A stretch of DNA of 7,013 nucleotides, taken from an uncultured archaeon. Lineage in GTDB: Archaea; Thermoproteota; Nitrososphaeria; Nitrososphaerales; CALBXV01. Position 1 is the first letter of the stretch; the number at the start of each line of letters is the position of its first letter. Location of the stretch: contig CALBXV010000217.1 in assembly GCA_937890045.1 (NCBI GenBank), forward strand, positions 1-7,013. The letters are read 5' to 3'. Position numbers and translations under genes: made by a program. The notes below the pieces were generated by a model. That model was not told the origin of the DNA, made no database searches, and worked only from the letters and a program-made list of their open reading frames with translations. Shown here piece by piece: positions 1 to 4,972 of the stretch.

Positions 1-55
1 CTTCAAATGTTTGCCATAGTTCCTTCATACTTTCAAATAATTTATCACTTTCCAC
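1..55 (-). CDS. N-terminal fragment of a small unrecognised protein (GTG start, cut by window edge)
   Basis: Eighteen codons are visible before the window ends. They begin with GTG at 53-55 and read M-E-S-D-K-L-F-E-S-M-K-E-L-W-Q-T-F-E. A strong ribosome-binding site, AGGAGAGATAAA, lies directly upstream and supports the GTG start. It closely resembles the AGGAGAAATAAA in front of hsp20 and the nuclease gene in this window. The fragment is polar and probably helical, and no family can be assigned from so few residues. The gene lies about 40 bases downstream of tRNA-Gly on the same strand and could share its transcript. An in-frame ATG at 26-28 is a less likely start because it lacks a comparable ribosome-binding site. 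Confidence 0.6.
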   Translation of the reverse strand, partial: MESDKLFESMKELWQTFE

Positions 56-93
56 TTTATCTCTCCTGTTAATTAAACAACTTCTAAAACTAG

Positions 94-165
94 AGCGGGA
101 TTGAGGAATCGAACCTCACCTTCTAACCTGGAAGATTAGTGTATCGCCTTTGATACTTCTCCCGC
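94..165 (-). tRNA. tRNA-Gly (anticodon UCC)
   Basis: A 72-nt cloverleaf can be folded on the minus strand. The acceptor is GCGGGAG/ATCCCGC, with the seventh pair a G-A mismatch. The D stem is GTAT/ATAC around CAAAGGCG. The anticodon stem is CTAAT/GTTAG around loop CTTCCAG, giving anticodon TCC (complement at 130-132). The variable loop is AAGG and the T arm is TGAGG-TTCGATT-CCTCA. The discriminator base is T, as in bacterial tRNA-Gly, which supports the identity. The 3' end continues CTA, so CCA is not encoded and must be added by host enzyme. The tRNA would read GGA and GGG codons. Phages often carry tRNAs that supplement host decoding; that role is an inference here. Confidence 0.93.
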
Positions 166-319
166 AAATGTTGCTGGTTTTCAAATTGGTAGAAACTCCA
201 GCAAAACCACCAGTAGTCAGTTGAACCTAATCAACCCGGTTACCAGCCAATACTAATAATTATACACTATCTGAAAAGTACCACTCCAAAGAGGGTATGT
301 AGAATCAAAACTAATATAA
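166..319 (-). other. Structured intergenic region upstream of tRNA-Gly, no gene
   Basis: No credible reading frame exists in these 154 bases, and the minus strand contains no ATG. The segment can fold: TTGCTGG (171-177) pairs with CCAGCAA (198-204), and the alternative TGGTTTT (175-181) pairs with AAAACCA (203-209), so the two stems exclude each other. A longer-range pair GCTGGT (173-178)/ACCAGC (242-247) encloses a D-arm-like hairpin GTTG-ATTAGGTT-CAAC (220-235). The enclosed length is close to a tRNA, but there is no T-loop and no proper anticodon arm. It may be a processing or leader structure for the tRNA transcript, or a decayed tRNA. Confidence 0.4.
259..264 (-). promoter_or_regulatory. 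Possible -10 box (TATAAT) upstream of tRNA-Gly
   Basis: A perfect TATAAT occurs on the minus strand about 95 bases before the tRNA. No good -35 lies at 16-18 bases; the nearest TTG-containing hexamer (TTGGAG, 284-289) is 19 bases away. It is placed correctly to transcribe the tRNA and the following GTG-started gene, but in AT-rich DNA a lone -10 match is weak evidence. An activator-dependent phage promoter would also fit. Confidence 0.35.
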
Positions 320-1183
320 TTATAACTCATCGAGACTTCCACTAGTCCAATTTCTCCTTATTTCTTCTTTATACGAATCTTCATCACTACTTGTAAATAT
401 ACTCGACAATACTGGAACTTTAATCTTTTTTTCTCCATGTTGTGCCCACCTTCTTATTCCTTTTCTTTTTTTTCTTGGGACGGTAATGTCGGAATAGGAA
501 CTATTAGCAATGTTAAATGCTATAACTAACGCTACTGCCATAGGATCAAACACAAAGATAAGTATAAATATAAAGAACTTAGTAACTGTATCTACATCAG
601 ATCCAAATGCCCTTGCAAGATATATTGCTGGACCTACATCAACTCCAGTTTCTACCAACTCAACTTTTAAATCTGATATATCTTGTTTAATATCTAATAT
701 CTCTGTATTGATTTCTAATACCTTTGGATTATATTCTTCTCTTAATTGTCTCTTAGCTGTAGGATAGTTATCAGGTAACGCATTAACTGATTGTTCTAGC
801 TCATCTTTTAAATAAACTTTATCTTCTTGTAACTGATTTAATCTATCTTCTTTATAGAACAATGTTGCAGTTTGTTTCTCAAAATCTATTGTTGCCCCTT
901 GATAAGCATTAGATAGGAATCCAAAGATACCTGCTGATGTTATCATAACTAATGTTATAACTCCAACTGTCATATAAATTTTTAACCAACCTACAAGCTT
1001 ACTCCAATATCTATATAGGAATGATGCTGCTACAAGCTTTCCAAATTCTAAACTACCAGCCATAATAATTACTGCCAATGCTTCACCTGCAAATAATTTA
1101 GATAAACCAAATACTGAAAAGAAAGCTGCACTACCTGCTATAAATAGCGCTGATATTCCCACTAAAAAAGTGAATAATTTCAA
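320..1183 (-). CDS. Membrane protein with internal coiled coil, function unknown
   Basis: A 287-residue integral membrane protein. Hydrophobic segments lie at about residues 5-26, 32-57, 68-92 and 201-225. A long charged, heptad-like helical region at about 100-178 lies between the third and fourth segments, followed by a basic stretch (PRKKRKGIRR, 236-245) and a polar tail. The fourth segment carries FDPMAVALVIAFN. The basic stretch after it suggests that the tail is cytoplasmic. The start is TTG (1181-1183), chosen because GGAG sits seven bases upstream and no in-frame ATG exists nearby. The gene follows the 70-residue gene by 12 bases. The layout is reminiscent of phage membrane proteins annotated only as coiled-coil-containing. 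A DUF4407-like relationship is possible but unproven, and no function is assigned. Confidence 0.85.
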   Translation of the reverse strand: MKLFTFLVGISALFIAGSAAFFSVFGLSKLFAGEALAVIIMAGSLEFGKLVAASFLYRYWSKLVGWLKIYMTVGVITLVMITSAGIFGFLSNAYQGATIDFEKQTATLFYKEDRLNQLQEDKVYLKDELEQSVNALPDNYPTAKRQLREEYNPKVLEINTEILDIKQDISDLKVELVETGVDVGPAIYLARAFGSDVDTVTKFFIFILIFVFDPMAVALVIAFNIANSSYSDITVPRKKRKGIRRWAQHGEKKIKVPVLSSIFTSSDEDSYKEEIRRNWTSGSLDEL

Positions 1184-1195
1184 TGCGGTTCTCCA

Positions 1196-1408
1196 TTAAG
1201 TTAAAGTCCCTGCTACAAATTCAGCACTATCATCATTTACTTCAAGTTCAACTGAATCTATTATCGAGTATAATCGTTCCTCTATAACTTCTATAAGAGT
1301 AACAGCCTCTTCGTGTGTTATAGAATGCCTTGCTAACCCAACCTTCAATTGACTTATCTTTAATTGAAGACCTTCTAAATTATTCATAACCTTAGTTTTA
1401 TATCGCAT
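1196..1408 (-). CDS. 70-residue helical protein of unknown function
   Basis: A small, mostly helical protein beginning MRYKTK with an acidic C-terminal third (ELEVNDDSAEF). The frame stays open to a GTG at 1424-1426, but that codon is immediately followed by GAGGAG, the apparent ribosome-binding site. The true start is therefore the ATG at 1406-1408, six codons later and ten bases after that site. An internal ATG (MNNLEG) is a weaker option. No recognised domain; the pattern of leucines and isoleucines in the central part (LQLKISQLKVGL, then EEAVTLIEVIEERL) suggests two amphipathic helices. It sits between the J-domain gene and the membrane-protein gene and is presumably co-transcribed with them. 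Confidence 0.75.
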   Translation of the reverse strand: MRYKTKVMNNLEGLQLKISQLKVGLARHSITHEEAVTLIEVIEERLYSIIDSVELEVNDDSAEFVAGTLT

Positions 1409-1446
1409 AATAATAATACTCCTCACTATATAAATATAATATATAT

Positions 1447-2001
1447 CTATTCATTCTTAAATGTTTTTAATATTTGCTTTCTTAACAACTCTTTATTTTG
1501 TTCTGGTACGTGAGCCCAAGCCCAAGCATAGGTTGACATTAATTCTTTTATTTTTTCCGCCAATGACTTTGTAGTTTCTTCTAAGTATAGTATATCATCT
1601 ATCTCATCATATGTTAAATCTATATCAAGTGTTATGGCAATATCTTTAAGTTTTGCCCAATCTTTTTGTTTAACTGCATTATTAGCTCGTTTATATAACG
1701 TAACCCTTTTATTAAATTCTTTTTCTGATATATCTTTATGAATAAGTTTATCTGGATGAGTTTTACCTGCTATTCTTCTAAACAATATATTAACTTGTCT
1801 ATCTGGAATATCAAATTCTAATTCTGTTTTTATAGGATTATCTTTATCAGAAGAATAATCTTCGAGATAACTACCAAATTCTTTTTGAAAATTTACAAGA
1901 CAATCTTGAAAAATTAAAGTTGTTTCCTCTAATTCAGATCTTAAATAACTTACTTTAGAAGTCAATTTCTTTTGTTTTAACTTTAGAAGTTTTTCATTCA
2001 A
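1447..2001 (-). CDS. J-domain (DnaJ/Hsp40-like) co-chaperone protein
   Basis: A 184-residue protein with the J-domain signature HPDK at residues 82-85. A helix-II-like segment precedes it (DRQVNILFRRIAGKT, 67-81) and a helix-III-like segment follows (EFNKRVTLYKRANNAVKQKD, about 95-114). The HPD tripeptide is what J proteins use to stimulate ATP hydrolysis by Hsp70/DnaK. The usual DnaJ Gly/Phe region and zinc fingers are absent. The J domain is central, not N-terminal, with a charged coiled-coil-like arm (1-45) before it and a helical tail after it. The start is a TTG at 1999-2001, placed one base after the upstream stop with AGG six bases before it; no in-frame ATG lies nearby. Its place in the same string as hsp20 supports a folding role. 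The partner is probably host DnaK, since none is visible here. Confidence 0.75.
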   Translation of the reverse strand: MNEKLLKLKQKKLTSKVSYLRSELEETTLIFQDCLVNFQKEFGSYLEDYSSDKDNPIKTELEFDIPDRQVNILFRRIAGKTHPDKLIHKDISEKEFNKRVTLYKRANNAVKQKDWAKLKDIAITLDIDLTYDEIDDILYLEETTKSLAEKIKELMSTYAWAWAHVPEQNKELLRKQILKTFKNE

Positions 2002-2002
2002 A

Positions 2003-2212
2003 TTATGCCTGAGGAATTTCTCGTCTGTTTAACCAAATAAAAAGTGCTTCCCTTTGAACTGGCGTTAATGAACTATCTCCATTACCAATTAAATTTCTTA
2101 ACATTTTAGGCATGGGTTTTTCAAATACTATATTATCACCTATGGCTCGAACATTATCGAGACTAGCTTCTTTTAATAGTTCTAATAATTTACTAAAATG
2201 TTCATCTTCCAT
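2003..2212 (-). CDS. 69-residue protein of unknown function
   Basis: A small soluble protein starting MEDEHF with the ATG at 2210-2212 and a plausible GGGA ribosome-binding site seven bases upstream. The N-terminal half looks amphipathic (FSKLLELLKEASLDNV). The C-terminal part ends in an aromatic/arginine helix (REALFIWLNRREIP). No family is recognised. The stop codon lies one base before the TTG start of the J-domain gene, so translation of the two is probably coupled. It is 38 bases downstream of the 62-residue gene. Confidence 0.75.
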   Translation of the reverse strand: MEDEHFSKLLELLKEASLDNVRAIGDNIVFEKPMPKMLRNLIGNGDSSLTPVQREALFIWLNRREIPQA

Positions 2213-2242
2213 ATTTAATTCCCATTCTCTTATAATAAATAG

Positions 2243-2258
2243 TTAAATAATTATTTAA
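2243..2258. repeat. Perfect 16-bp AT-only palindrome
   Basis: TTAAATAATTATTTAA is its own reverse complement and spans the stop codon of the 62-residue gene and the start of the gap after it. There is no unpaired loop, so it is better read as a possible protein-binding dyad than as a terminator. Chance occurrence is plausible in DNA this AT-rich. Confidence 0.4.
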
Positions 2259-2439
2259 TATCTTTAAACTCTGCATCAATAACTTTCATGCAAATATAAA
2301 GAGTATCACCGTTCCGAAGAACGGTATCAGCTAAACTATACCGATTCTTTATTTGATCAGTTGTAAGATGTGTAACCTTTTGAGCCGATACCGTTCCTTG
2401 GACAACATACCTATCATCATTTACATTGATGATTTGCAT
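2251..2439 (-). CDS. 62-residue protein of unknown function, coupled to hsp20
   Basis: A small protein starting MQIINVNDDRYVV with alternating hydrophobic residues that suggest a mainly beta fold. The C-terminal half contains LYICMKVIDAEF. No family is recognised. The ATG (2437-2439) lies two bases after the hsp20 stop codon and has no ribosome-binding site of its own, so it is most likely translated by reinitiation after hsp20. The codons for T-V-L-R-N-G form a C(UUCG)G tetraloop hairpin, and the same strand can pair with a second site about 60 bases upstream, so the message itself may be regulated. Confidence 0.75.
   Translation of the reverse strand: MQIINVNDDRYVVQGTVSAQKVTHLTTDQIKNRYSLADTVLRNGDTLYICMKVIDAEFKDIK
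2308..2325 (-). promoter_or_regulatory. C(UUCG)G tetraloop hairpin inside the 62-residue gene
   Basis: On the minus strand ACCGTTC-TTCG-GAACGGT gives a perfect 7-bp stem closed by C-G around a UUCG tetraloop, one of the most stable RNA hairpin forms. Such hairpins are well known in T4 messages, usually between genes. Here it lies within coding sequence and has no U-tract after it, so it is not a standard terminator. It could protect a 3' end, slow ribosomes or act as a regulatory fold. Confidence 0.7.
2318..2397 (-). repeat. Inverted repeat able to form a 15-bp helix competing with the UUCG hairpin
   Basis: In the minus-strand RNA, GGAACGGUAUCGGCU (2383-2397) can pair with AGCUGAUACCGUUCU (2318-2332): fifteen consecutive pairs, two of them G-U wobbles, enclosing a 50-base loop. 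The core GAACGGTATC/GATACCGTTC is ten bases with no mismatch. The downstream arm includes the ascending strand of the UUCG hairpin, so only one of the two structures can form at a time. Confidence 0.55.
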
Positions 2440-2441
2440 TA

Positions 2442-2915
2442 CTACGCAATTTTAACGTATGTCTTTTTCGGCTTCTCTGGTTCAACTTTAGGAATGGCTA
2501 CTGTAAGTATTCCATCCTTAAAAGTAGCAGAGATGTTATCACCATCCAACAATTCACCCAACTCAAAAGATCGTTTGAATGAAGATTGTTTTAACTCTCG
2601 GCGAAGAACCTTAGCACCATCATCTTCGAAGGTACTATGTTTATCACCTGAAATAGTTAAGACGCCTTCTTCAACATCCACGTTGAGTTGTTTCTTATTG
2701 AGTCCTGGAATCTCAGCAACGATACCAACTTTATCTTCGTATTCATATACGTTTACTTTTGGATATGCTGAACCTTGATATGGTTTGACACCAACTGATT
2801 TTGTCATCTCAGGAAACTGAGCTTCAACCATCTGGTCAAACATTTTGTCAAACGGGGTTAAAAAATTATCCCTATCGAAAAAAGGGATACCTGTACGAAA
2901 AGCAACTTTTGTCAT
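2442..2915 (-). CDS. hsp20: Small heat-shock protein, Hsp20/alpha-crystallin family
   Basis: A 157-residue small heat-shock protein, an ATP-independent holdase that binds unfolding proteins and passes them to Hsp70 systems. The N-terminal arm is residues 1-50 (rich in Phe, with FFDRDNFLTPFDKMF). The alpha-crystallin domain spans about 51-143, with the typical YPKVNVYEYED opening, VEEGVLTISG (81-90), FKRSFEL (113-119) and the hallmark A-x-F-K-D-G-I-L-T-V segment (130-139). The tail ends with V-K-I (154-156), matching the I/V-x-I motif used in oligomer assembly. Length is normal for the family. The ATG at 2913-2915 has an excellent ribosome-binding site (AGGAG, seven bases upstream). Hsp20 genes are recurrent in T4-like marine phages. 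A J-domain gene lies downstream in the same string. Confidence 0.96.
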   Translation of the reverse strand: MTKVAFRTGIPFFDRDNFLTPFDKMFDQMVEAQFPEMTKSVGVKPYQGSAYPKVNVYEYEDKVGIVAEIPGLNKKQLNVDVEEGVLTISGDKHSTFEDDGAKVLRRELKQSSFKRSFELGELLDGDNISATFKDGILTVAIPKVEPEKPKKTYVKIA

Positions 2916-2993
2916 TTTATTTCTCCTATTTTAGTTACTGTTAGTCAACTATGAATACCAACTTCTTTTGAACCTTGATATTCGGTTTATGTA

Positions 2994-3014
2994 TCGACCT
3001 CATTTGAGTGTCGA
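2994..3014 (-). promoter_or_regulatory. Hairpin or operator-like dyad in the hsp20 leader
   Basis: The minus strand reads TCGAC-A-CTC-AAAT-GAG-GTCGA, an 8-bp stem with one bulged A and a four-base loop, about 80 bases before the hsp20 start. It lies in the longest gap between two protein genes in this window (2916-3053). It does not match the CIRCE heat-shock element, and no convincing sigma70 or sigma32 promoter could be found next to it. It could be an RNA leader structure or a protein-binding dyad. Confidence 0.4.
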
Positions 3015-3032
3015 ATTCTTTCACTAATAAAT

Positions 3033-3059
3033 ATATAGTTTTTATTAAAAACACTATAT
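3033..3059 (-). terminator. AT-rich hairpin at the end of the 71-residue gene, weak terminator candidate
   Basis: GTTTTT-AAT-AAAAAC forms a six-pair core, extended by five A-U pairs across a two-base bulge. It overlaps the TAG stop of the 71-residue gene. The bases that follow (TATATATTTATT) are U-rich but interrupted, and the stem has almost no G-C pairs, so termination here would be inefficient at best. Confidence 0.3.
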
Positions 3060-3269
3060 TTTTTTTATATTTTTTTTATCTACAAACCAAATACGACCCA
3101 TAGAGTCTTTTACTCTATAATGATTATTCTCAGATCTATCTATACGAACAATCTCGTTCTCATATAAAGTACCATTAACTGTAGTAACAGTTTGTAATAC
3201 TTTTGCTTTAATACTAACTGGTGTATTACTCTTATTCACCGTGTCTATATTACTTGTCTTTGATGCCAT
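3054..3269 (-). CDS. 71-residue protein of unknown function, probably beta-rich
   Basis: A small protein starting MASKTS. The frame is open further upstream to a TTG, but the ATG at 3267-3269 has AAGGA five bases before it and is the better start. It overlaps the end of the upstream 69-residue gene by 20 bases. The second half alternates polar and hydrophobic residues (NGTLYENEIVRI, HYRVKDSMGRIWFVDKK), compatible with a small SH3-like beta barrel; that is only a resemblance. The last codons run through two A-rich tracts (N-I-K-K-I). The gap after it leads to hsp20. Confidence 0.7.
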   Translation of the reverse strand: MASKTSNIDTVNKSNTPVSIKAKVLQTVTTVNGTLYENEIVRIDRSENNHYRVKDSMGRIWFVDKKNIKKI

Positions 3270-3459
3270 TTGATTCCTTATAAGCCTTTTCAATTATCGC
3301 AACTAATCGGTGTTTCTCTTTTTTAGATTCACCAGGTCTTGTCTTAATCAATTTTAATTGCTGTTCTGGACTACGACCACTATGAACTTTTTGTCGTTCA
3401 ATAGCTTCTTCTCGTCGTTGTCTAACTCTTGATTTATTGTTATAACCTCTAAATTTCAT
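3250..3459 (-). CDS. 69-residue basic protein of unknown function
   Basis: A strongly basic small protein (about 21 Lys/Arg), beginning MKFRGYNNKSRVRQRREEA. The ATG at 3457-3459 follows the nuclease stop codon by three bases, and a GGAAAG ribosome-binding site overlaps that stop, so translation is likely coupled to the nuclease. The sequence is largely helical and charged, without a recognised nucleic-acid-binding motif. Its composition would suit RNA or DNA binding, but this is only suggestive. The 3' end overlaps the next gene by 20 bases. Confidence 0.75.
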   Translation of the reverse strand: MKFRGYNNKSRVRQRREEAIERQKVHSGRSPEQQLKLIKTRPGESKKEKHRLVAIIEKAYKESNGIKDK

Positions 3460-3462
3460 TTT

Positions 3463-3849
3463 CTACTTTCCAAATTCTTTTTTCTTTTCTCCATGATACT
3501 CGTATGCGTGCCCGTTATCTTTTAATAATTCATTTACAGATTTCTCATGTCCTTTAACAAACATCTCCCCAAGAACTCTACCGTACTTTCCAGTTCCATA
3601 TGATATCAAAGAAAACTTTCCATCATCTGAATCTTGTAAAAGATGTTTTGTAAATTCTTTTGCTTCCAAACCTTTTTTCTTTTCTTCTAAATCTCGTGTT
3701 CTACTTTCCCAAGTATCAACACCGTAAAATCTTATTCTCTTTTTCACCCATGTGTTAAACCCTAAATCAATCATAGCATCTGCGGTATCTCCATCAACAA
3801 CTCTCAATAATTTTGCTGAGTATCCATGCTTCTTAACTTGTTTACCCAT
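3463..3849 (-). CDS. Thermonuclease, staphylococcal nuclease (SNase) family
   Basis: A 128-residue single-domain nuclease of the SNase fold, a calcium-dependent phosphodiesterase acting on DNA and RNA. The key positions are all present: VVDGDT (17-22) supplies the metal-binding Asp19 and Asp21; RFYGVDTWE (40-48) supplies Arg40, Asp45, Thr46 and Glu48, equivalent to Arg35, Asp40, Thr41 and Glu43 of the S. aureus enzyme; GKYGR (87-91) supplies Arg91, equivalent to Arg87. The usual DTPE reads DTWE, a change at a non-catalytic residue. There is no signal peptide, so it should act inside the infected cell, perhaps in host nucleic-acid breakdown or DNA processing. The ATG at 3847-3849 has AGGAG seven bases upstream, in a 15-base stretch identical to that of hsp20. 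Confidence 0.93.
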   Translation of the reverse strand: MGKQVKKHGYSAKLLRVVDGDTADAMIDLGFNTWVKKRIRFYGVDTWESRTRDLEEKKKGLEAKEFTKHLLQDSDDGKFSLISYGTGKYGRVLGEMFVKGHEKSVNELLKDNGHAYEYHGEKKKEFGK

Positions 3850-3867
3850 TTTATTTCTCCTGTTATA

Positions 3868-4164
3868 TTAACCCAAACATTCTGTAGCTTTAATTTGTAT
3901 AGCAATCCTTTTAATATCTGAACTATATCTACATTCTTCTAAACCTTTTAGTATACTAAATGCTTTGCTAGAAGTAATAAGTTTAGAATATAATTCTCCT
4001 TCGTACTTATAACTATCACCTTTTTTATTAGCTATCATATTAATAGCTTCTAACACTTTCTTAAATGCCAGATATGCAGCAAACCCTGTTTGTAATCCAC
4101 GTGAGCCACTCCTTTCTGCTAATACAACATACTTATCGTACCCACTCCATCTTTTCATTTCCAT
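3868..4164 (-). CDS. 98-residue protein of unknown function
   Basis: A small protein beginning MEMKRWSGYDKY. The ATG at 4162-4164 comes one base after the upstream stop, and GGAAAAG in the end of the upstream gene can serve as ribosome-binding site. A second ATG two codons later is possible. The composition is mixed and helical, with a moderately hydrophobic centre (FAAYLAFKKVLEAINMIA) that is too charged to be a clear membrane span, and two cysteines near the C-terminus. No family is recognised. It lies directly upstream of the nuclease gene and is presumably in the same message. Confidence 0.8.
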   Translation of the reverse strand: MEMKRWSGYDKYVVLAERSGSRGLQTGFAAYLAFKKVLEAINMIANKKGDSYKYEGELYSKLITSSKAFSILKGLEECRYSSDIKRIAIQIKATECLG

Positions 4165-4165
4165 A

Positions 4166-4972
4166 TTACTTTTCCATTTCTTCTATTTTTATTTTTACTC
4201 GTTCATCACTACCAACTTCTCGTCTATAAATAGTTTCACCACCATCTGGACTTTCATAAATATAATCTTTTTCTTTATCATCAATTATCTCTTCAGAAAG
4301 TTTATTTCTTTCAAAGTCTTCAACTGATTTATCAACTAAAGTTTCAGTTTCTTTAACAGCCTTTTCCCAACCCTCATATTCATCTGGTGTGTATGCTCCA
4401 TCAATTTCTTCACTAGCAGGTAATATATAATCAGCATCTGTTCCTGTATCTCCACCAAAACTACTTCCACGACCTTGTGCGTGAGCTTGTTCATCTATAT
4501 CTTCAACATATTCTTCTTCTTCTAAATCTCGCTCGTCTTTAACATCGGCTGTAAAGTATGAATTAACAGGCTCAACCTCTTCTCCAGCTGTATCGAAAAC
4601 TTTATCTTCGTGTTCTAATTGCATTTCGCTCTTAGTTCGTCTCATACCTTCTTGAATTGCCTCTTGTGAAAGTTCTTTGGCTCTTCTTAATCCTTCTGGC
4701 ATATCTTCAGTAATATAATTACCATCTGTATCCATATGACCCAATGCCTTTGCTATCTCATCACCGTCAGATTCATATACTTCTAACTCTTCTGATGTTA
4801 ATTTTGCTTCACCATCTAATGTACTAAGATCTAAAAACCAACCCTTTCCATTATTATTAGTTTTCATAGCAACTAAAATACTATTAGCTATTGTCTCACG
4901 AGCAGATTCAGATTCAAGATTAACTTGTCCTCTTGACATATCTTCTAATACATTCATTATTAATTTCTTCAT
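4166..4972 (-). CDS. 268-residue highly acidic protein of unknown function
   Basis: About 74 of 268 residues are Asp or Glu. An N-terminal region (about 1-80) includes an ordered-looking stretch with GKGWFLDLSTLDG (43-55). The rest is mostly low-complexity, acidic and likely disordered, with runs such as RDLEEEEYVEDIDEQ and a Gly/Ser-rich linker (GRGSSFGGDTG). No enzyme motif or membrane span is seen. The ATG at 4970-4972 overlaps the stop of the basic 65-residue gene (ATGA), which indicates coupled translation; GGGGTG lies upstream as a ribosome-binding site. A structural, scaffold-like or DNA-mimicking role could be imagined, but nothing in the sequence proves one. Confidence 0.85.
   Translation of the reverse strand: MKKLIMNVLEDMSRGQVNLESESARETIANSILVAMKTNNNGKGWFLDLSTLDGEAKLTSEELEVYESDGDEIAKALGHMDTDGNYITEDMPEGLRRAKELSQEAIQEGMRRTKSEMQLEHEDKVFDTAGEEVEPVNSYFTADVKDERDLEEEEYVEDIDEQAHAQGRGSSFGGDTGTDADYILPASEEIDGAYTPDEYEGWEKAVKETETLVDKSVEDFERNKLSEEIIDDKEKDYIYESPDGGETIYRREVGSDERVKIKIEEMEK

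Noticed and set aside
173..247. Second tRNA gene upstream of tRNA-Gly
   Set aside because: Terminal helix and a D-arm-like hairpin exist, but five bases separate them instead of two, there is no anticodon stem and no TTCRA-type T-loop.
510..767. Plus-strand open frame of 85 codons opposite the membrane protein gene
   Set aside because: Low-complexity Ser/Thr/Asn/Ile composition, no ribosome-binding site, and it lies antisense to a convincing gene; the same holds for plus-strand frames at 2353-2778, 5578-5775, 5783-5989 and 6367-6636.
1409..1426. Six-codon N-terminal extension of the 70-residue gene starting at GTG 1424-1426
   Set aside because: These codons include the GAGGAG that serves as ribosome-binding site for the ATG at 1406-1408, so they are leader.
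1427..1434. TATAAATA-like sequence on the plus strand
   Set aside because: It points away from all genes and lies in an AT-only stretch; a similar plus-strand match near 562-569 is inside a gene.
2938..3003. 20-codon minus-strand mini-ORF (MRSIHKPNIKV...) in the hsp20 leader
   Set aside because: No ribosome-binding site before its ATG and no coupling to hsp20; no reason to treat it as a leader peptide.
3270..3293. Eight-codon upstream extension of the 71-residue gene to a TTG
   Set aside because: The ATG at 3267-3269 has AAGGA at proper spacing, while the TTG lacks a comparable site and would lengthen the gene overlap.
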